A DNA stretch of 64,000 bases from Prionace glauca (Eukaryota > Chordata > Chondrichthyes > Carcharhiniformes > Carcharhinidae), in contig CM075760.1 of the NCBI GenBank assembly GCA_037974335.1, positions 49,620,469 through 49,684,468 on the forward strand. The letters run 5' to 3'. The stretch's first letter is position 1, and each line of letters opens with the position of its first letter. Below, piece after piece: positions 10,921 to 20,896 of this stretch. A model generated the notes under the pieces. The model ran no database searches. It saw only the letters and a list, made by a program, of their open reading frames with translations, and was not told the origin of the DNA. Position numbers and translations under genes: made by a program.

Positions 10921-11789
10921 GATGAAGCTGAATTCCCTCAAGTTTAAGATAGTTGCATAGACACCATTCCTCTTACAATATCTGCTCTCCCCAGAATTTC
11001 TCCCACACTCCCTCTCCCTATATATTTCTTTATATCTTCCTCTTTTTCGCTTCCATCTCTCAGAGTCTCGTTTTACTCCTATTCGTTCATAATCCTCACC
11101 CGGTTCTCTCCCTGTATAACGTTTTGAATGAGATTAGTGACAAGTGTCAGCTGGTGCCTGTGCATTACTTGTCACAGTTAAATCTTTTTTTACTTTGATC
11201 TGATGTGTCTGTATCTGTGCAGTGTCGGAAGTTTTTTGTGATGTTCCGTTGTTTCTTAATGTTTTCTCAGTTTGAGCAGCTGCATTAGATTTAGGAGAAC
11301 AATCTTTGCAACTTAATAGCTCCAGATTATTGACTAGTAGAATTTTGGAATTTAGGTTCACCCATAACCCACTTCAGCCATTAAACTAAATATCCACAGT
11401 TAAAAATCACAAAGGGAAAAACTTGGTAACAGTTGGAACATGGTTACTGAATGGTCACAGTCCAGCTATCACTGTAACAAGCTGAGTTCCAGAGATGGGC
11501 TTGATGGCGTTTGAGTAGATAACGTATTATTCGTTGAAAAATGTGATCAGTAGAATCCAATGTTTTGAACGAGATCAGTCAATTGGCAAATACATATTTT
11601 CCATCACTGAACTAAATGTTGTAATCTGTTTGTTCATGAATTAAGAAAAACTTCAAACCATTGTTCAACCTCAATGTCCCTCAGGTGATTATATAGTGTA
11701 TAAATTAAAAGCTTTGGGAATGGAAAACCTCACAGTTTAAGATAGAGGGACTGCAATCAGTAGAAAGGACTCATTACTGCACACTGAGA
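10921..11789. other. 5' flank of GPCR gene 1
   Basis: No repeat or RNA recognised. The last few hundred bases would hold the promoter and 5' UTR of the GPCR exon starting at 11790; I cannot place a core promoter element. Confidence 0.35.
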
Positions 11790-11856
11790 ATGATCTATCC
11801 AATTCAGAAAGCTACGAAAATAATCTATCCAATCATTGCCATTATTGGCGTACCTG
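11790..11856 (+). CDS. GPR139-like: GPR139-like GPCR gene 1, exon 1
   Basis: An ATG at 11790 opens a 22-residue N-terminus, 'MIYPIQKATKIIYPIIAIIGVP', the start of TM1. The exon stops at 11856, one base into a codon, followed by the donor GTAAGT (11857-11862). Joined by phase to the acceptor at 23187 it gives '...IGVP|VNLLGIV', restoring a continuous TM1. This is the standard exon boundary of shark GPR139-like genes and matches gene 2 and the minus-strand exon here. The N-terminus is shorter than that of gene 2. The intron would be 11.3 kb, filled by LINE and SINE insertions; another first exon nearer to exon 2 was sought and not found. The pairing with 23188 is inferred. Confidence 0.65.
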
Positions 11857-12329
11857 GTAAGTAACTATAACCAGTCAAGTCACGTCAATCTGTGTATGAA
11901 CGGCGTTCTGATTTTAAATTCTGAATGAAAATGTCTCATGTTGATCTTCTGTTCACTGCCATACATGCACCAGGTGAATGATGATATACATGTAAATCAA
12001 ATGCCTTGTATCATCGCTATGATTTTAAGTATTGTCATGAACAAATAAAACTCACGGTTTCACTGATCAATGAAATTATTGCATTTAAATTTATTTTGTA
12101 AATTTAGAGATTGGATCTCAGTGACGGCGATCGCTCTGAATTTTATAGAAGTACGAATAAATTCAAATTTTGCATGTGGATCACTCACCGGAGTGCAATA
12201 ACTGACACCAGTGAATAAATATTACTGTGTCTATTTATCAGTGTTGAATTGTACTATTAGCGCAGTGGAATATTTGATCTAAGTATCCAGCTATTTCTGA
12301 CATTATGTAACCATGCATTTACAATCTGC
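11857..12329 (+). other. Intron start of GPCR gene 1
   Basis: Unique-looking intronic sequence after the donor site. No repeat recognised. Confidence 0.35.
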
Positions 12330-12640
12330 AATGCTTTGTCTATAGAACATTAGTGAGGTCAGAACTATAGTGTCGTGTGCACTTCTGGCCGCTACTTTTT
12401 TTTGGAGGGGTGTGATTGCATCTGTAATTATTTTTATTCCAAGTATGGTTAACGTTGCAGCGGAGGCCAGTCTGTGTTCAGAAAGATGCCAGAAGAAACG
12501 AGGTGGTTTATATGGATTGCAGCAAAGCATTGGCAACGTCCTGTGTGGGAGACGTGTAAAGAATGTTAATTCACATAGGATACTAGGTAATTTGATAAAA
12601 TATATTCAACATTGACCCTGTTTTCGAAGCAGAGGGTGAT
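12330..12640 (+). repeat. Old CR1-like LINE pieces
   Basis: Two decayed plus-strand RT scraps. At 12340-12410 a stretch nearly repeats 13665-13735 ('agtgaggtcagaactatagt' against 'agtgaggccacaactatagt'). At 12505-12590 'YMDCSKALA' recalls the RT motif YMDFSKAFD, followed by 'VNSHRILG'. The next insertion separates them from related sequence at 13178. Confidence 0.55.
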
Positions 12641-12645
12641 GATAA

Positions 12646-13172
12646 GAACATAAGAACATAAGAAATAGGAGCAGGAATAGGCCATCTAGCCCTTCGAGCC
12701 TGCCCCGCCATTCAATAAGATCATGGCTGATCTGTCGTGGCTCAGTTCCACCTTCCCGCTTTCTCCCCATAACCCTTAATCCCTTCTCTTATCAAAAACC
12801 CATCAACCCGCGTCTTAAAAATATTTAGCGAGGCAGCCTCCACCACTTCAACGGGCAGAGAATTCCAGAGATTCACCACCCTTTGAGTGAAGAAGTTCCT
12901 CCTCAACTCTGTTCTAAACCGCCTCCCCTTTATCTTGAGGCTGTGCCCCCTAGTCCTACTGTCTTTTTTGAGCGGGAAGAGTCTCTCCACCTCTATCCTA
13001 TCCATCCCATTCATCATCTTATACATCTCAATGAGATCTCCCCTCATTCTTTTAAACTCTAACGAGTACAAGCCTAGTTTATTCAGACTCTCCTCATAGC
13101 TCAATCCCCTCAACTCTGGTATCAGCCTAGTAAACCTCCTCTGCACTCCCTCCAGGGCCAAAATATCCTTGC
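12646..13172 (-). mobile_element. CR1-like LINE (TTCTTATG tail), 5' truncated
   Basis: The complement carries the C-terminal RT frame without a break for about 145 codons, 'KDILALEGVQRRFTRLIPEL' through 'FFTQRVVNLWNSLPVEVVEA', a short 3' UTR with 'tgatcttattgaatgg', and the tail (CTTATGTT)n at 12646-12665. GATAA occurs at both borders (12641-12645 and 13173-13177), a possible short target duplication. It sits inside older LINE sequence. Same subfamily as 20897, 32716, 46857 and 60455. Confidence 0.8.
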
Positions 13173-13177
13173 GATAA

Positions 13178-14275
13178 AGAACTGTTTTACTGACTGCAAG
13201 CCAGAGACCAGTGGTGTACAATAGAGATCTGTGCTGGCCCCCTATTTATCAGAAATAATGCAAATATCACAATATTTGCATTATTGCAATCTCTGTCGCG
13301 GGTATGATTAGTAATTTTGCTGATAACAACAAAAAAATTGAAGAGTGCCTAATAGAGTGCGCTGTGCATTGGGCTACAAAAAGATATAGATGGAATGCTC
13401 AAATATGCAGATCAGTGGCAGGTGGTATATCGCCCTGAAAAGTGTGAGATGATAGAATTTGAAATGAGTAATTTAACAAGGAAGTACAAAATGTATGGGA
13501 AGATACGAGGAAGTTCAACGGAACAAAGGAACCTTGACGTGGTTATTCACAGATCGCTGAAAGCAGAACAGCATTTTAGTAGGGCGGTGAAAAAGTATGG
13601 AGCACTTAACATTGTCACTTGTGACATAGATTACCAAAGCGGAGAAGTTATGTTGGAGTTGTATAGAAAATTAGTGAGGCCACAACTATAGTGTCATGCG
13701 CACTTCCGGTCGCTACTTTATCGGAGGGAGGTGATTGCACAAGGTGGATGTACTGGCAAAGGATACACTGGCTCAGGAGAGTGTGCAGAGGAGATTCACT
13801 GGGTTGATTGTGGAGTTGAGAGGTTTGGTTTATGAGGAGAGACTGGGCTATACTTACTGGAATTCAGAAGAATGAGAGGTGATCTTATCGAAACATATAG
13901 GAATATGAAGAGAATAGATAATATGGAAGCTGGGAAATTGTTTCCACTGGCGGATGAAACTCGAACTGGGAGGCATAGCCTCAAAATAAGGTGAAGCAGA
14001 CTTAGGAATGTGTTGAGGAGCAACTTCTCACTCTAAGATTTGAGAATCTGCAGAATTCCAGCCCAGTGAAGCAATTGAGGCTACGTCATTGAAAGTTTTT
14101 AAGGCAAGAATAGACACATTTTAGAAAGGTGAAGGAAGTAAGGGTTGTGGTGAGCGGGCGGGTAAGTGGAGTTGAGTCCTTGAAAAGATCAGCTATGATC
14201 TTATTGAATGGTGGAGCAGGCTCAATGGTCCAGATGGCCTACCCCTGCTCCTTGTTCTCATGTTCTTATGTAGAG
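13178..14275 (+). repeat. Old CR1-like LINE, 3' part
   Basis: Plus-strand decayed RT: 'YADQWQVVYRPEKCEMIEF' (13400-13460), 'LVRPQL' (13670), 'RRFTGLIVELRGLVYEER'-like sequence (13780-13850) and a 3' end with 'tcttattgaatggtggagcagg' ending 'tgttctcatgttcttatg' at 14273. Older relative of the TTCTTATG subfamily, with many substitutions. Confidence 0.7.
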
Positions 14276-14392
14276 GAGATTCACTAGGATGCTGCCTGGC
14301 ATGGAACATCAATGATATGAAAAGAGATTGGATAGGCTTGGTTTGTTTTCGTTGGAACAGAAATGACTGAGGTGTAATGTGATCGCGTTAGA
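14276..14392 (+). repeat. Old CR1-like LINE, left part of split copy
   Basis: Plus-strand 'RRFTRMLPGMEHQ'-like coding remnant (14276-14320) followed by 'LDRLGLFSLEQ'. It is cut by the large CR1 insertion and continues after 18236. Confidence 0.6.
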
Positions 14393-14477
14393 ACATAGAA
14401 CATAGAACATTACAGCACAAACAGGCCCTTCGGCCCTCGAGTTGCGCCGATCACATCAACCCCACCAATCTATAGAC

Positions 14478-15461
14478 CTATCTATAACCCCCAATCCCAT
14501 TAAACCCCATATACTCATCCAGAAGTCTTTTAAAAGACCCCAGCGAGTTCGCCTCCACCACCGATGACGGCAGCCGATTCCATTCACTCACCACCCTCTG
14601 AGTGAAAAACTTACCCCTAACATCACCTCTGTACTTCCCTCCCCGCACCTTAAATCTGTGTCCTCTCGTAGCGACCATTTCAACCCGGGGAAATAGCCTC
14701 TGAGAGTCCACCCTATCTATTCCTCTCAACATTTTATAAACTTCTATCAGGTCGCCTCTCAACCTTCGCCTCTCTAGGGAAAAGAGTCCCAGCTCCCTCA
14801 ACCTATCTTCATAAGGCATGCCTCCCAGTCCAGGCAACATCCTTGTAAATCTCCTCTGCACCCTTTCAATAGCTTCTACGTCTTTTCTATAGTGAGGCGA
14901 CCAGAACTGCGCACAGTACTCCAAATGAGGTCTGACAAGGGTCCTGTAAAGTTGCAGCATTACCTCCCGACTCCTAAACTCAATCCCTCGATTAATGAAG
15001 GCCAGTACACCATACGCCTTCTTGACCACCTCCTCCACCTGCGAGGCCGATTTAAGAGTCCTGTGGACCCGGACCCCGAGATCCTTCTGCTCTTCAACGC
15101 TACTAAGACTCCTGTCCTTGATAGTGTACTCGTTCATCCCGTTGGTTCTGCCGAAATGGACGACTGCACATTTATCCGCGTTGAAGTCCATCTGCCACTT
15201 CTCCGCCCATTCCTGCACCCTATCTATGTCCTGCTGCAACTTTTGACATCCTTCCAGACCATCCACAACACCACCGACCTTCGTGTCATCAGCGAACTTG
15301 CTAACCCATCCCTCCACTTCCTCATCCAGGTCATTTATGAAAATGACAAGGGTCCCAGAACAGATCCCTGGGGCACCCCACTGGTGACTGACCTCCATTC
15401 CGAAAAAGACCCATCCACAACCACTCTCTGCCTTCTGCAGGCAAGCCAGTTCTGGATCCAC
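14478..15461 (-). CDS. CR1 ORF2, C-terminal RT segment
   Basis: 327-codon frame. From about residue 33 it reads 'FINDLDEEVEGWVSKFADDTKVGG', containing the catalytic FADD, then 'NADKCAVVHFGRTN', 'RTLVRPHLEYCAQFWSPHYRKD', 'RRFTRMLPGLGG' and 'FFTQRVVSEWNRLPSSVVEA', ending near the 3' UTR. The first ~33 residues are out-of-frame overlap with the preceding segment; a frameshift lies in the overlap. Mobile-element pseudogene part. Confidence 0.75.
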   Translation of the reverse strand: MDPELACLQKAESGCGWVFFGMEVSHQWGAPGICSGTLVIFINDLDEEVEGWVSKFADDTKVGGVVDGLEGCQKLQQDIDRVQEWAEKWQMDFNADKCAVVHFGRTNGMNEYTIKDRSLSSVEEQKDLGVRVHRTLKSASQVEEVVKKAYGVLAFINRGIEFRSREVMLQLYRTLVRPHLEYCAQFWSPHYRKDVEAIERVQRRFTRMLPGLGGMPYEDRLRELGLFSLERRRLRGDLIEVYKMLRGIDRVDSQRLFPRVEMVATRGHRFKVRGGKYRGDVRGKFFTQRVVSEWNRLPSSVVEANSLGSFKRLLDEYMGFNGIGGYR

Positions 15462-16447
15462 AAGGCCAAATGCCCTTGGATCCCATGCCCTCTCACCTTC
15501 TCAAGAAGTCTTGCATGGGGGACCTTATCAAACGCCTTGCTGAAGTCCATGTACACTACGTCCACGGCACTTCCTTCATCAATGTGTTCAGTCACATTAT
15601 CGAAGAACTCAACTAGGCTCGTAAGGCACGACCTGCCCTTGACAAATCCATGCTGACTATTCCTGATCATGTCAAACCTCTCCAAATGCTCGTAAATCTT
15701 GTCCCTCAGAAGCCTCTCCATCAGCTTACCAACCACTGAGGTCAGACTCACCGGGTGGTAATTTCCCAGGCTATCTCTGTTCCCTTTCTTGAAAATAGGG
15801 ACTACATCCTCAATCCTCCAATCTTCCGGAACCTCTCCCGTCTCCATTGACGACGCAAAGATCATCGCCAGGGGCTCTGCAATCACTTCCCTCGCCTCCC
15901 ACAGTATCCTGGGGTACATCCCATCTGGTCCCGGCGACTTATCTATTTTGATAGAATTCAAAAGTTCTAACACATCCTCCTCTTTAATGTCCACGTACTC
16001 AATCTTTTCCATCTGCTGCAAGTTCATAGCAAGATCTCCCAAATCAGCTTCCACTGTGAATACTGAGGCAAAGTACTCATTAAGCACCTCCGCCATTTCT
16101 TCTGGTTCCACACAGACCTTTTCCCCTTCACCTTTTATAGGTCCTATCCTTTCCCTTCTCACCCTTTTACCTTTCACATATTTATAGAAGACCTTGGGAT
16201 TTTCCTTAATCTTACCCGCCAAGGTCTTCTCATGACCCCTTCTGGCTCTCCTAATTTCCCTTTTAACCTCCTTTCTACAGTCCTTATATTCTTCAAGATC
16301 CTTAACCTCTCCTAGTTCCCTGAACCTTTTGTACACCTTCCTTTTCCTCCTGACTAGGTTCAACACAGCCTTCATGCACCACGGTTCCCGCGACCTACCA
16401 AAACCCCCTTGTCTCATCGGAACATTGTCATGCAGAGCGCCAGACAA
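15335..16447 (-). CDS. CR1 ORF2, central RT segment
   Basis: 370-codon frame covering the linker and first RT blocks: 'SREPWCMKAVLNLVRRKRK', 'KENPKVFYKYVKGKR', 'IDKSPGPDGMYPRIL', 'YHPVSLTSVVGKLMERLL', 'VYMDFSKAFDKVPHARLLEK' and 'TSGVPQGSVLGPL', where the frame is lost to a frameshift before the FADD block. A break also separates it from the endonuclease segment upstream. Confidence 0.75.
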   Translation of the reverse strand: MSGALHDNVPMRQGGFGRSREPWCMKAVLNLVRRKRKVYKRFRELGEVKDLEEYKDCRKEVKREIRRARRGHEKTLAGKIKENPKVFYKYVKGKRVRRERIGPIKGEGEKVCVEPEEMAEVLNEYFASVFTVEADLGDLAMNLQQMEKIEYVDIKEEDVLELLNSIKIDKSPGPDGMYPRILWEAREVIAEPLAMIFASSMETGEVPEDWRIEDVVPIFKKGNRDSLGNYHPVSLTSVVGKLMERLLRDKIYEHLERFDMIRNSQHGFVKGRSCLTSLVEFFDNVTEHIDEGSAVDVVYMDFSKAFDKVPHARLLEKVRGHGIQGHLALWIQNWLACRRQRVVVDGSFSEWRSVTSGVPQGSVLGPLSFS

Positions 16448-16465
16448 ACATTCCTTGAATATCCG

Positions 16466-17281
16466 TCACCTTCCTTCGGTACTTTTCCCTAACAACACCA
16501 CCTTCCAGTTTATTTGTCCAAGTAACTTCCTGACTTCTTCGTATCTCCCCTTACTCCAGACAAACTCCTTCCTAGCCTGCCTGATCCTATCTCGTTCCAA
16601 TGCAATTGTGAAGGAGATAGAATTATGGTCACCATTCCCAAGATGCTCTCCTACCGAGAGATCCATCACCTGCCCTGGTTCATTCGCCAGTACCAGGTCA
16701 AGTACAGCCTCTCCCCTCGTAGGCTTGTCCACATACTGTGTCAGGAAACCTTCCTGAACACACCTAACAAACTCCTCTCCAGCTAAACCCCTCACCCTAG
16801 GGATATTCCAGTCGATGTTTGGGAAATTGAAGTCTCCCATCACGACAACTCTGTTTTTAATACATTTCTCCAGAATCTGGTTCCCTATCTGCACTTCAAC
16901 TTCCCTGTCACTATTGGGCGGCCTATAGAATACACCCAGCAAAGTTTTCGACCCTTTGCTGTTCGTAACTTCCACCCACAGAGACTCTGTAGAAAGTCCC
17001 TCCACGGCATCCTCTTTCTCTGCAGCCATGGCACTGTCCCTGATTAACAGTGCCACTCCACCACCTCTTCTGCCAGCCTCCCTGTCCTTCCTGAAACATC
17101 TGAAACCTGGCACCTGAAGTACCCAGTCCTGTCCCTGAGACATCCAAGTCTCCGTAATGGCCACCACATCACATTCCCAAGCAGCTATCCACGCCCTAAG
17201 CTCATCTACCTTATTTACTATACTCCTTGCATTAAAATATATACACTTCAGCCCCTCAGTCTGGGCATTTCCCTTCTCCAC
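16466..17281 (-). CDS. CR1 ORF2, endonuclease segment
   Basis: 271-codon frame with a complete APE-like endonuclease: 'CIYFNARSIVNKVDELR' (residues 13-29), 'VVAITETWMSQGQDW', 'GVFYRPPNSDREV', 'VVVMGDFNFPNIDW' and 'NGDHNSISF' (~220). These blocks supply the nuclease active site that nicks the target DNA. Its N-terminal block is present here and missing in the truncated LINE at 2798-5919. Confidence 0.8.
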   Translation of the reverse strand: MEKGNAQTEGLKCIYFNARSIVNKVDELRAWIAAWECDVVAITETWMSQGQDWVLQVPGFRCFRKDREAGRRGGGVALLIRDSAMAAEKEDAVEGLSTESLWVEVTNSKGSKTLLGVFYRPPNSDREVEVQIGNQILEKCIKNRVVVMGDFNFPNIDWNIPRVRGLAGEEFVRCVQEGFLTQYVDKPTRGEAVLDLVLANEPGQVMDLSVGEHLGNGDHNSISFTIALERDRIRQARKEFVWSKGRYEEVRKLLGQINWKVVLLGKSTEGR

Positions 17282-17457
17282 CCCCTGTCTAACCTCCCTC
17301 CCTTATTCCCTGCGGTCCTCTCCTACCTTTAAAGTATTAAAGTACATGCATTTCAAACCCTGTTCCGCCCCACCCCAACTACGCCGTGCCTTGCATTCCC
17401 CATCTATGCCCCCCTCACTTTCACCCCCTCTACTCAAGATCCCACCCCCCCTCCAAA

Positions 17458-18210
17458 TCAGTTTAAACCTCCCCGCAAAGCCTTTGCAAATTTACCCCCC
17501 AGGATATTGATTCCCCTCTGGTTCAGGTGTAGACCATCACTCATATAGAGGTCCCACCTTCCCCGGAATGAGCCCCAATTGCTCAAGTACCTGAACCCCT
17601 CCCTCCTGCACCATCCCCTCAGCCACGAGTTCAAACTGTCCCTCTCTCTATTCCTCTCTAAACTATCCCGTGGCACAGGCAAGAGTCCGGATATAACTAC
17701 TCTTCCAGACTTGGCCTTTAGTTTCCACCCCAACTCCATAAATCTTTGCTTAATATCCCCTTCCCTTAATCTCCCTATGTCATGTGTCCCCACATGAACT
17801 ATAACTTGGGGTTGATCTCCCTCTCCCCTAAGAGTCCTGAATACCCTGTCCGATACATCCCGGACCCCAGCCCCAGGTAGGCAACACACCAGCCCCGAGT
17901 CCCTACCCTTACCTCCGACTCTCCTATCCGTCCCCTTAACTGTAGAGTCCCCAATCACGAGGCCCAACCTCTTACCCCTAACCACCTGAGGTTTCCCAAT
18001 AGGCTCACCCCCAGAGACCTGCTCCCTTTGGCTATTCCCAGTTGATTCCTCCTCAACTGTAGCCTCCAGGACCGAAAACCTATTTTGGAGGGGAACAGCC
18101 CCAGGGGATTGACCCCCCAACTGCTTCTTTCCCCTCTTCTTGGCAGTGACCCAAGACTCATTTCTAGGAGTAACTATCTCCTTATAACTCCTTTCTATGT
18201 CCTCCTCCAC
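17458..18210 (-). CDS. CR1 ORF1 with SGNH/esterase-like domain
   Basis: 250 codons, open further upstream. A polar N-terminal part (residues 1-85) is followed by an SGNH-hydrolase-like domain: block I 'VIGDSTVKGTDR' with the Gly-Asp-Ser nucleophile (~88), 'VIVHVGTHDIGR' (the G-x-N/H-D block, ~140) and the C-terminal 'DGLHLNQRG' with Asp and His (~230). Esterase-containing ORF1 proteins are known from CR1-like LINEs; the exact role in retrotransposition is unsettled, RNP assembly or membrane association being suggested. The 5' border near 18235 is marked by a repeated 'ctttctggattatgc' word. Confidence 0.8.
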   Translation of the reverse strand: MEEDIERSYKEIVTPRNESWVTAKKRGKKQLGGQSPGAVPLQNRFSVLEATVEEESTGNSQREQVSGGEPIGKPQVVRGKRLGLVIGDSTVKGTDRRVGGKGRDSGLVCCLPGAGVRDVSDRVFRTLRGEGDQPQVIVHVGTHDIGRLREGDIKQRFMELGWKLKAKSGRVVISGLLPVPRDSLERNRERDSLNSWLRGWCRREGFRYLSNWGSFRGRWDLYMSDGLHLNQRGINILGGKFAKALRGGLN

Positions 18211-18235
18211 TTTCTGGATTATGCGGAGCTTTCTG

Positions 18236-18600
18236 GATTATGCATTGTCCAACATTATGTGACGGATGGACAGAGTGGAGAAGGAAGAGTTCTTCCCCTT
18301 AGTTGAATTGTCAATCACAGGATACAAGGTTCAAGGTGAGCGGAAGGGGGGTTGTGAGTAAAAACTTTTTTCTAACCCAAAAGGTAGTGACGGTCTGGAA
18401 TAACCCGCATGGGAGGTTGGGAGAAGCAATTTGTTTTGCATACTTTAAAAAGTCTGATTGAACACTTGATACCTCAGTGCTACGGGCCAAGTGCTGGCAG
18501 ATGGGGTTAGATGTGATGTTAACTGTTTATCACGTGCAGGTGCAGACACGATTGGCCAAAGTGCTCCTGTGCTGTATGATTCTATCATTCTATACCTCTC
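18236..18600 (+). repeat. Old CR1-like LINE, right part of split copy
   Basis: Continues the copy interrupted at 14392. Decayed plus-strand 3' coding region ('ggatacaaggttcaaggtgagcgg'-type sequence) and a 3' end reading 'gctcctgtgctgtatgattctat' (18560-18590), a CR1-like tail. Confidence 0.55.
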
Positions 18601-19459
18601 TCTTTTTTGTCTCCTTACTGCCCCATTTCCTCCATTTCTTCAAATCAGCCAGAAATTTGAAATGGAAAAAGATAGAGATCTCCAAACAAAATCTTCGAAA
18701 ACTAAATAAAATGTTCATCCTCCCCCACCCCCATCTCCCGTCCCACTCTCAGTATCCAGAAGCTACTCAACTCCCTCTCTCAGTTTGGGATGGGGCTGCA
18801 GATTCCTTCCTGACACTTCTAAAATCATTCTCCCAAGATTTTTCTCCACATGTTCAGACTATCTGAAAGGGTGTGATTGGAGTTGCATCTAGTGACTATA
18901 CTCTGGAGGCTTTCACACAGTGTCTCTACCTCATGTTCTCTTCCTCCCTTACCATCTCTATTTTGACCTTTTGTTCCACCTCTCTCTGTTTCACCTACAT
19001 TCTTCCTTTTTCACCTTCTGCGCACTCTCTGTAATTGTGAAGATGGATGATCTTATCTAGGTCGTGACTCCGCATCAACCCACCCACAACCTCTCCTTCT
19101 ATCCTCCTTCGAAGTACTTCTAACTGTCCATATCTTTGCAACTTTCCCTGCCTCTTATGCACTCTGTTTTCAAAGGAGTGATGCAATATTTCTGACCATC
19201 TTTGCCAATAACCACAAATCAAATTGCTGAGAGGGGCTGAGAAGTGGCACAAGATCTGGGGTCTCCAGGTTGGGGTTATTGTCTAGCTGCCAGTCTCTGA
19301 AGAAAAGCATCAGCAACAACCCTCTGGGATTGCTGATTTTTAGACATCAATCAATGTATAAATAAACAAACAAATTAATACATTAATAAGCACGGGGGGG
19401 GGGGAGGTGCTTATTTTAAAACAAACTACCAAAGGAATTTACACAGTATGTTGTCATAC
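18601..19459. other. Intronic, nothing firm
   Basis: Pyrimidine-leaning sequence with a short G homopolymer at 19394-19403. No gene or repeat family recognised. Confidence 0.35.
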
Positions 19460-19535
19460 GGTGTGCGAGTGTGTGTGTGTGTGTGTGTGTGTTTGTGTGT
19501 GTGTGAGAGAGAGAGAGATAGAGAGAGCACGCGTA

Positions 19536-19583
<48 letters not shown>

Positions 19584-19612
19584 TGTGTGAGAGGGAGAGA
19601 CAGTCAGACAGA
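19460..19612. repeat. Compound (GT)n(GA)n microsatellite
   Basis: Two long GT runs (about 19467-19506 and 19539-19588) separated by GA runs and a 'cacgcgtatgcg' spacer. Frames across it are composition artefacts. Confidence 0.9.
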
Positions 19613-19659
19613 GTTAGATGCTAGGGGAGATGAACAGGAATAGAGACAAATAGAGAGAG

Positions 19660-20510
19660 ATGGGGAGAAACATCTTTAAATATATTGTGAGTAGGGTTGA
19701 CCAGGGGGAGCCAGTCCAAGAGGTATTCTTGGACTTTCAGAAAGCGTTTGCCAAAGTCCCCTATAAGAAATTATCCTGCAAGATTAAATCACATAGGATT
19801 GGGGGAGTTGGATTGAGGTGGTTAGAAAACTCGTTGGCAATGATGAAACAAAGAGTAGGAATTAATTGGTTCTTTGGAAATTGGCAGGTAGTAGGTAGTG
19901 TGGTGCTAGAGGGATCAGTGCTGAGGCCCTAGCTATTCATAACATATATCACTTATTTGACGAGTGAACAAAATATAAATACAAAATATAACATCTCAAA
20001 GCTTGCAGTTGATACCAAATTGGGTGGAAGGGAGAAGAGTGACGAGGATGCAGAGGTCCATCAGCATGATGTGGATAGGTTGGGAGAGTGGGTAAATTAA
20101 TGGCAGATGCAGTATAATTTGGATAAATGTGAGGTTATTCATTTCGGAAATAAAAACAAGAAGACAGATTTACAGCCTGAATGGCTGTAAATTGGGACAA
20201 AGGAATGTACAAAGGAATGTACAATGGATCCTGGGTATCCATGTGGACCAATCGCTGAATGTAACCATGCAGGTGCAGCAAACAGTGTAGAAGGCAAATT
20301 GTACATGGGCCTTCATGGCGAGAAGCTTCGAAGTAGAGAAGCAGGAATATGTGTTACAATGTGGCTTGGTGGGGCACAATTGCAATATTGTGTGCAGTTT
20401 TTGTCTCGTTTTCAGAGTAAGGATGTTCTTGCTCTCGAGGAAGTACAGCGACGTTTACTAAGCTAATTCCAGGGGTGGCAGAACTGATCTATGAGGAGAG
20501 ATTGGTTAGC
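19660..20510 (+). repeat. Old CR1-like LINE, first block
   Basis: Plus-strand RT remnants: 'VFLDFQKAFAKVPYKKL' (19725-19770), 'GLRWLENSLAMMKQRVG', 'VVLEGSVLRP' (VPQGSVLGP motif, 19905), then 'YLLDKCEVIHFGN'-like and 'LEEVQRR' (20435). It is interrupted by a SINE at 20511 and a younger LINE at 20897, and its 3' end is at 21975-22335. Confidence 0.7.
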
Positions 20511-20849
20511 TTGGGGCGGCACGGTAGCACAGTGGTTAGCACTGCTGCTTCACAGCTCCAGGGTCCTGGGTTCGATTCCCGGCTCGAGTCACTGCCTGTG
20601 TGGAGTTTGCACATTCTCCTCGTGTCTGCGTGGGCTCCGGGTGCTCCGGTTTCCTCCCACAGTCCAAAGATGTGCAGGTTAGGTTCATTGGCTATGCTAA
20701 AATTGCCCCTTAGTGTCCTGGGATGTGTAGGTTAGAGGGATTAGCAGGTAAATGTGTAGGGATATGGGGATAGAGTCTGGGTGGGATTGTGTTCGGTGCA
20801 GACTCGATGGGCCGAAGGGCCTGTTTCTGCACTGTAGGGTTCTATGCTA
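20511..20849 (+). mobile_element. Full-length tRNA-headed SINE
   Basis: About 340 bp. The head has an A-box-like 'tagcacagtggttag' (20523) and a B-box 'gggttcgattcc' (20569), the internal RNA polymerase III promoter of tRNA-derived SINEs. The body includes 'cctcccacagtccaaagatg' and 'gccccttagtgtcc'. The tail reads 'gatgggccgaagggcc' and ends 'gggttctatg', matching the 3' end of CR1 LINEs in this window. AGCTT lies on both sides (20508-20512 region and 20853-20857). It resembles the elasmobranch HE1-type SINEs; that name is from memory. Confidence 0.85.
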
Positions 20850-20896
20850 AGCTTCGGATAGTTTTCGCTGAAATTCAGGTGAATGAATGGGATTAA

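Larger units (their letters stand above)
14393..18235 (-). mobile_element. Near full-length CR1 LINE with two ORFs
   Basis: On the minus strand it holds, in order, an esterase-type ORF1 (18210-17458), APE endonuclease (17281-16466), reverse transcriptase (16447-15335 and 15461-14478), then a short 3' UTR and the CR1-type 3' repeat (TTCTATG)n at 14393-14412. ORF1 plus ORF2 in this order with that tail identifies the CR1 clade. ORF2 is broken by at least two frameshifts (around 16450 and 15335-15461), so it is inactive but not old. It interrupts an older LINE (14276-14392 and 18236-18600). Confidence 0.85.

Noticed and set aside
13395-13691. 98-codon frame as a gene
   Set aside because: Its motifs are those of a decayed LINE reverse transcriptase.
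17458-18210. Host esterase gene
   Set aside because: The frame lies directly upstream of CR1 endonuclease and RT on the same strand, so it is LINE ORF1.
20523-20590. tRNA gene
   Set aside because: A- and B-box motifs are present but embedded in a 340-bp SINE; no complete cloverleaf was evident.
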